From: Actinomycetota bacterium
GTDB taxonomy: Bacteria; Actinomycetota; Acidimicrobiia; Acidimicrobiales; SZUA-35
Reading direction: 5' to 3'
DNA: 6,309 bases
Assembly: GCA_027730885.1 (NCBI GenBank)
Contig: JAQCHM010000206.1
Location: 1 to 6,309, forward strand
The position numbers and the translations under genes are program-made. The notes beneath the pieces were generated by a model. The model was given only the letters and a program-made list of their open reading frames with translations. It was not told the origin of the DNA and did no database searches. Positions 4,102-6,309 of this stretch are shown one piece after another. Within the stretch, counting starts at the first letter, position 1, and each line of letters starts with the position of its first letter.

Positions 4102-6309
4102 TCGGTTCGTCCGATCCGTGGTCGGACGTAGCTTCGGTCAGATCGATCGCTCGCTGCGTTCCCACGCGCTCACTCACGACCTTCGATGACCCACCGGGCT
4201 TCATCGACACGCCGTAGAGGACGTCGGCTGCTTCCATGGTGCGCTTCTGGTGGCTGACGATGATGAGCTGCGCGTCGCGACGGAACTCGTGGATCAGCGC
4301 CAGGAAGCGGTCGAGGTTCGTGTCGTCGAGTGCAGCCTCGACCTCGTCCATCACGTAGAAGGGCGACGGGCGGCTGCGGAAGACGGCGAAGAGGAAGCCG
4401 AGTGCGGTGAGCGATCGCTCACCGCCCGACAGCAACGACAACTTCTTGACGTTCTTGCCCGACGGCTTGGCCTCGATCTCGACGCCACAGTTGAGGAGGT
4501 CGTCGGTGTTGGTGAGGCGCACCGCGCCCTTACCGCCCGGGAAGAGCGTGGTGAACAACTCGGTGAAGTTGGTGGCCACATCGGCGTAGGCCGAAGAGAA
4601 GACGCTGACGATTTGCTCGTCGATCTCGCGAATGAGGCGGGCCAGGTCGCGCTTGGTCGACTTGATGTCGTCCATCTGGCCCGTGATGAGCTCGTAGCGC
4701 TCCTTCAGTTCTGCGTGCTCCTCGACCGCGAGTGGGTTGACCGGTCCCATGACCTTGAGCTCGCGCTCGAGTTCACGAACCCTGGACTCGGGCGACGAGC
4801 CATCGGGGATGTCGGGGCAAATTGCCCCCATCGCGGTGGCGGGCTCGGCGTCGAGCTCGCGGCGAACAATCTCGGTGAGGGCCTCGAGTCGGACTCGGTT
4901 CTCGGCCTCGGTGAGTTCGAGCTTGTTGCGCCGGCCACGGACTTCACCGAGTTCGCCTTCGGCGCTCTGGCGCTCACGACGACGGGCCGACAGGTTGGCC
5001 GACACTGCGCGAGCAGCTTCCGACTGCACTTCCTGCTCCGCTGCGAGCTGGGCGATCCAGCGGTCGATGGTCGCGCGCGCCTCGAGCAGCGTGGCGGCCA
5101 GCCCGTCGACAGTCAAGAGCGAATGTTCCAAGGCCTCGCGACGCACGCGAGCCGCGGCCCGCTCGGTGACCAGATGCACGAGGCGCGCTTCGACCTCGAC
5201 CTTGCGCGCGGCCAGCATATCGATGCGTTCGTCGAGCCCGGCCCGCCGAACGCCAACGTCGGAACGGAGACGGCTGATCACCCGCGCCCGCTCTTCGAGC
5301 GACGACCGGGCCTCGGCCATGGAACGCATTCGGTCGTGGTGCGCGGCCTCGGCTGCCTCGAGCCCTGGCAACTCGAGCTGCAGGGCTTGCAGCTTTCGCC
5401 GATCGACGGACGAACGATCGGCGATCTCGGCCTTCTGGTCGGTGAGACGCCTGTGGTCGTTGTCGGTTTCGGCCAGGACGGCGGCGTGGCGCTCGACCGC
5501 TCGCTCGGCTTCGCCCAGTTCCTGGCGCGCCTTGCGGAGCGCATCCTCGCAGGCCCTGAGCGCTGCGGCCGACGCGTTCTGGTTCTGGCGCACTTCCTCC
5601 AGCAACGCGGCGGCATCGGCGGCCAGGCGAGCCGAACGTTCCTGTTCAGTCCGAGCCTCGGCCAGTGCGGCTCCGGTGGCCCCCGTGCCGGCACGTCCGA
5701 GGCGCCAGCCACTCGGCCCGAAACGATCGCCGGCCGCGGTGACGATGATGGCCGAGGGGTGGTTCAGTGCGGCGTCGAGCGCCTCGTCCCAGCCTCCGTC
5801 GACGACGACCGCGTCGGCCAGCAGGACGTCGAGCAACGGCGCCACGTCGGGCCTGGTGGCGTGGACGTAGCGGCTGATGGGTGCGCCGACAGGGGGCGCC
5901 TGACGGTCCTGGCCGGAAACGCCCAAGGCCAGGACCGCTCCATTCAGCTGCTTGGCCGTGAGCGCGGCGAGGGCCGAGCGTCCTCGATCGACCCCGTCGA
6001 CCACCACAGCCTGCAACGCCTCACCGAGGGCGGCCTCGACGGCGGCGTCCCAGCCGGGCTCGATGGCGACGAGATCGAGCAGCGTGCCCAGCACGCCCTC
6101 GGTGCCGGCCAACGCGTCCACGCCGGCGACGCTCCGAGCGGCATCGAGCGCCTGGGCCAAGGCGTCGGCCCTCGCGTGCCAGCGGTTGGAATCGGCATCG
6201 GAGGAACGGCGGCGCTCGGTGGCGTGTTCGACTTCGACAGCGGCGACCCCCTGGGCCTTCTCCGCCTGGACGAGTTCGACTTCGAGGCGAGGGAGAGCCT
6301 GCCGGAGCC
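4070..6309 (-). CDS. smc: Chromosome segregation ATPase SMC, hinge to C-terminus (5' part beyond the right edge)
   Basis: This is structural maintenance of chromosomes protein, the core ATPase of the ScpA/ScpB condensin that compacts and separates sister chromosomes in the cytoplasm. The frame is open to the window edge, so the visible 745 residues are the C-terminal half to two-thirds. From the N-terminal side they hold the end of the first coiled coil (bases 6309 to about 6120) and the hinge (about 6118-5690, with TLLDLVAIEPGWDAAVEAAL and AVVVDG). They continue with the returning, Ala/Arg/Glu-rich coiled coil (about 5670-4760), the conserved MGPVNPLAVEE turn (near 4750-4720), and the C-terminal ATPase lobe. 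The lobe has signature LSGGE (4432-4418), Walker B MDE in FYVMDEVEAALDD (4351-4343) and the H-loop VSHQK (4258-4244). The Walker A half is outside the window. A TTG at 6160 is not the start, because hinge and coil continue upstream of it. A divergent acidic/Thr-rich tail (DEPITADAGTTTD) overlaps the VWA gene by 32 bp. Confidence 0.96.
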   Translation of the reverse strand, partial: LRQALPRLEVELVQAEKAQGVAAVEVEHATERRRSSDADSNRWHARADALAQALDAARSVAGVDALAGTEGVLGTLLDLVAIEPGWDAAVEAALGEALQAVVVDGVDRGRSALAALTAKQLNGAVLALGVSGQDRQAPPVGAPISRYVHATRPDVAPLLDVLLADAVVVDGGWDEALDAALNHPSAIIVTAAGDRFGPSGWRLGRAGTGATGAALAEARTEQERSARLAADAAALLEEVRQNQNASAAALRACEDALRKARQELGEAERAVERHAAVLAETDNDHRRLTDQKAEIADRSSVDRRKLQALQLELPGLEAAEAAHHDRMRSMAEARSSLEERARVISRLRSDVGVRRAGLDERIDMLAARKVEVEARLVHLVTERAAARVRREALEHSLLTVDGLAATLLEARATIDRWIAQLAAEQEVQSEAARAVSANLSARRRERQSAEGELGEVRGRRNKLELTEAENRVRLEALTEIVRRELDAEPATAMGAICPDIPDGSSPESRVRELERELKVMGPVNPLAVEEHAELKERYELITGQMDDIKSTKRDLARLIREIDEQIVSVFSSAYADVATNFTELFTTLFPGGKGAVRLTNTDDLLNCGVEIEAKPSGKNVKKLSLLSGGERSLTALGFLFAVFRSRPSPFYVMDEVEAALDDTNLDRFLALIHEFRRDAQLIIVSHQKRTMEAADVLYGVSMKPGGSSKVVSERVGTQRAIDLTEATSDHGSDEPITADAGTTTD
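4108..4128. terminator. Hairpin just after the VWA stop (possible weak terminator)
   Basis: CGTCCGA (4108-4114) pairs with TCGGACG (4122-4128) as a perfect 7-bp stem with a 7-nt loop, starting 7 nt after the VWA stop codon. There is no T-run on either side, so it is not a standard intrinsic terminator. It lies in the C-terminal codons of smc. A second hairpin, ATCGG (4101-4105) with CCGAT (4111-4115), shares bases with it and cannot form at the same time. Many actinobacterial terminators lack a U-tract, which keeps this open, but chance pairing in GC-rich DNA is a real alternative. Confidence 0.2.
4404..4425. repeat. Perfect 22-bp palindrome inside smc
   Basis: The left arm GCGGTGAGCGA (4404-4414) is followed directly by its exact reverse complement TCGCTCACCGC (4415-4425), with no spacer; pairing breaks at 4403/4426. 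The centre is GCGATCGC. On the smc strand it covers the codons for GGERSLTA, overlapping the ABC signature motif. The palindrome is certain from the sequence. Whether it is a protein-binding site or a by-product of the codons is unknown. Confidence 0.9.
4814..4828. repeat. Short inverted repeat in smc (7-bp arms, 1-nt centre)
   Basis: GGGGCAA (4814-4820) and TTGCCCC (4822-4828) are exact inverted arms around a single A. The site lies in the weakly conserved part of the smc coiled coil that encodes MGAICPDIP, shortly before the conserved MGPVNP turn in the protein. It is dyadic like a regulator site, but it sits deep in a gene and no second copy was seen, so chance is likely. Confidence 0.5.

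Noticed and set aside
2592..4217. 541-codon plus-strand open frame across the DUF58 and VWA genes
   Set aside because: Its product is an Arg/Pro/Ser/His-rich string with no domain. It is out of frame with two genes of clear family identity and is open only because GC-rich DNA has few stops.
5376..5394. Hairpin AGCTGCA / TGCAGCT with a 5-nt loop in smc
   Set aside because: It is produced by the repeated coiled-coil codons for LQALQLE and has no T-run or regulatory context.
4737..5870. 377-codon plus-strand open frame antisense to smc
   Set aside because: Its Ser/Arg/Ala-rich composition mirrors the complement of the SMC coiled-coil codons. It has no domain, and smc on the other strand is certain.
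1..6309. CRISPR array, tRNA/rRNA, insertion sequence, attachment site, ParB parS site
   Set aside because: I looked for repeated units, cloverleaf-like stems, terminal inverted repeats with a transposase, and the parS 16-mer. I found none. The window is almost wholly explained by six ordinary genes.

Overview
The window looks like chromosomal DNA from a GC-rich actinobacterium. Three things support this: G/C at most third codon positions, GTG and TTG starts, and a gene trio moxR - DUF58 - VWA membrane protein. From memory, that trio matches the Mycobacterium tuberculosis Rv1479-Rv1480-Rv1481 arrangement, and the VWA protein matches it even in local sequence. The SMC head is also of actinobacterial type (signature LSGGERSLTAL, then FYVMDEVEAALDDTNL). 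A deep-branching class such as Acidimicrobiia is possible, but I cannot place it firmly.

Layout. On the minus strand at the left edge lies a two-component system: a complete OmpR/PhoB-type response regulator (874 to 143), followed after 7 nt by the first 45 codons of a membrane histidine kinase (135 to the window edge). Only 24 bp separate the regulator start from the divergent plus-strand operon. That operon is moxR (899-2131), a DUF58 gene (2138-3124, 6 nt later) and a VWA/Bat-like membrane protein (3121-4101, 4-nt TTGA overlap). The spacing indicates one transcript with coupled translation. From the right, smc comes in on the minus strand (stop at 4070, open past 6309), so the VWA and smc genes converge and overlap by 32 bp. 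No stretch of 300 bases lacks a gene; the window is almost entirely coding.

How the genes may work together. MoxR AAA+ ATPases act with VWA-domain partners in a chaperone-like way. Here the cytosolic ATPase would act on the DUF58 protein and on the membrane-anchored VWA protein, which has an intact metal-binding (MIDAS) motif. The divergent two-component system is a plausible regulator of this envelope module, but that is inference from position only. smc (chromosome condensation and segregation) is functionally separate, and only its hinge, C-terminal coiled coil and C-terminal ATPase half are visible.

I see no clear sign of a novel defence or mobile system. The most notable non-gene signal is a perfect 22-bp palindrome inside smc, directly over the codons of the ABC signature motif. 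Other points worth checking are an altered MIDAS in the DUF58 protein, a 70-residue Pro/Tyr-rich tail on MoxR, a 4-codon mini-ORF linking regulator and kinase, and possible competing hairpins in the VWA/smc convergent region.
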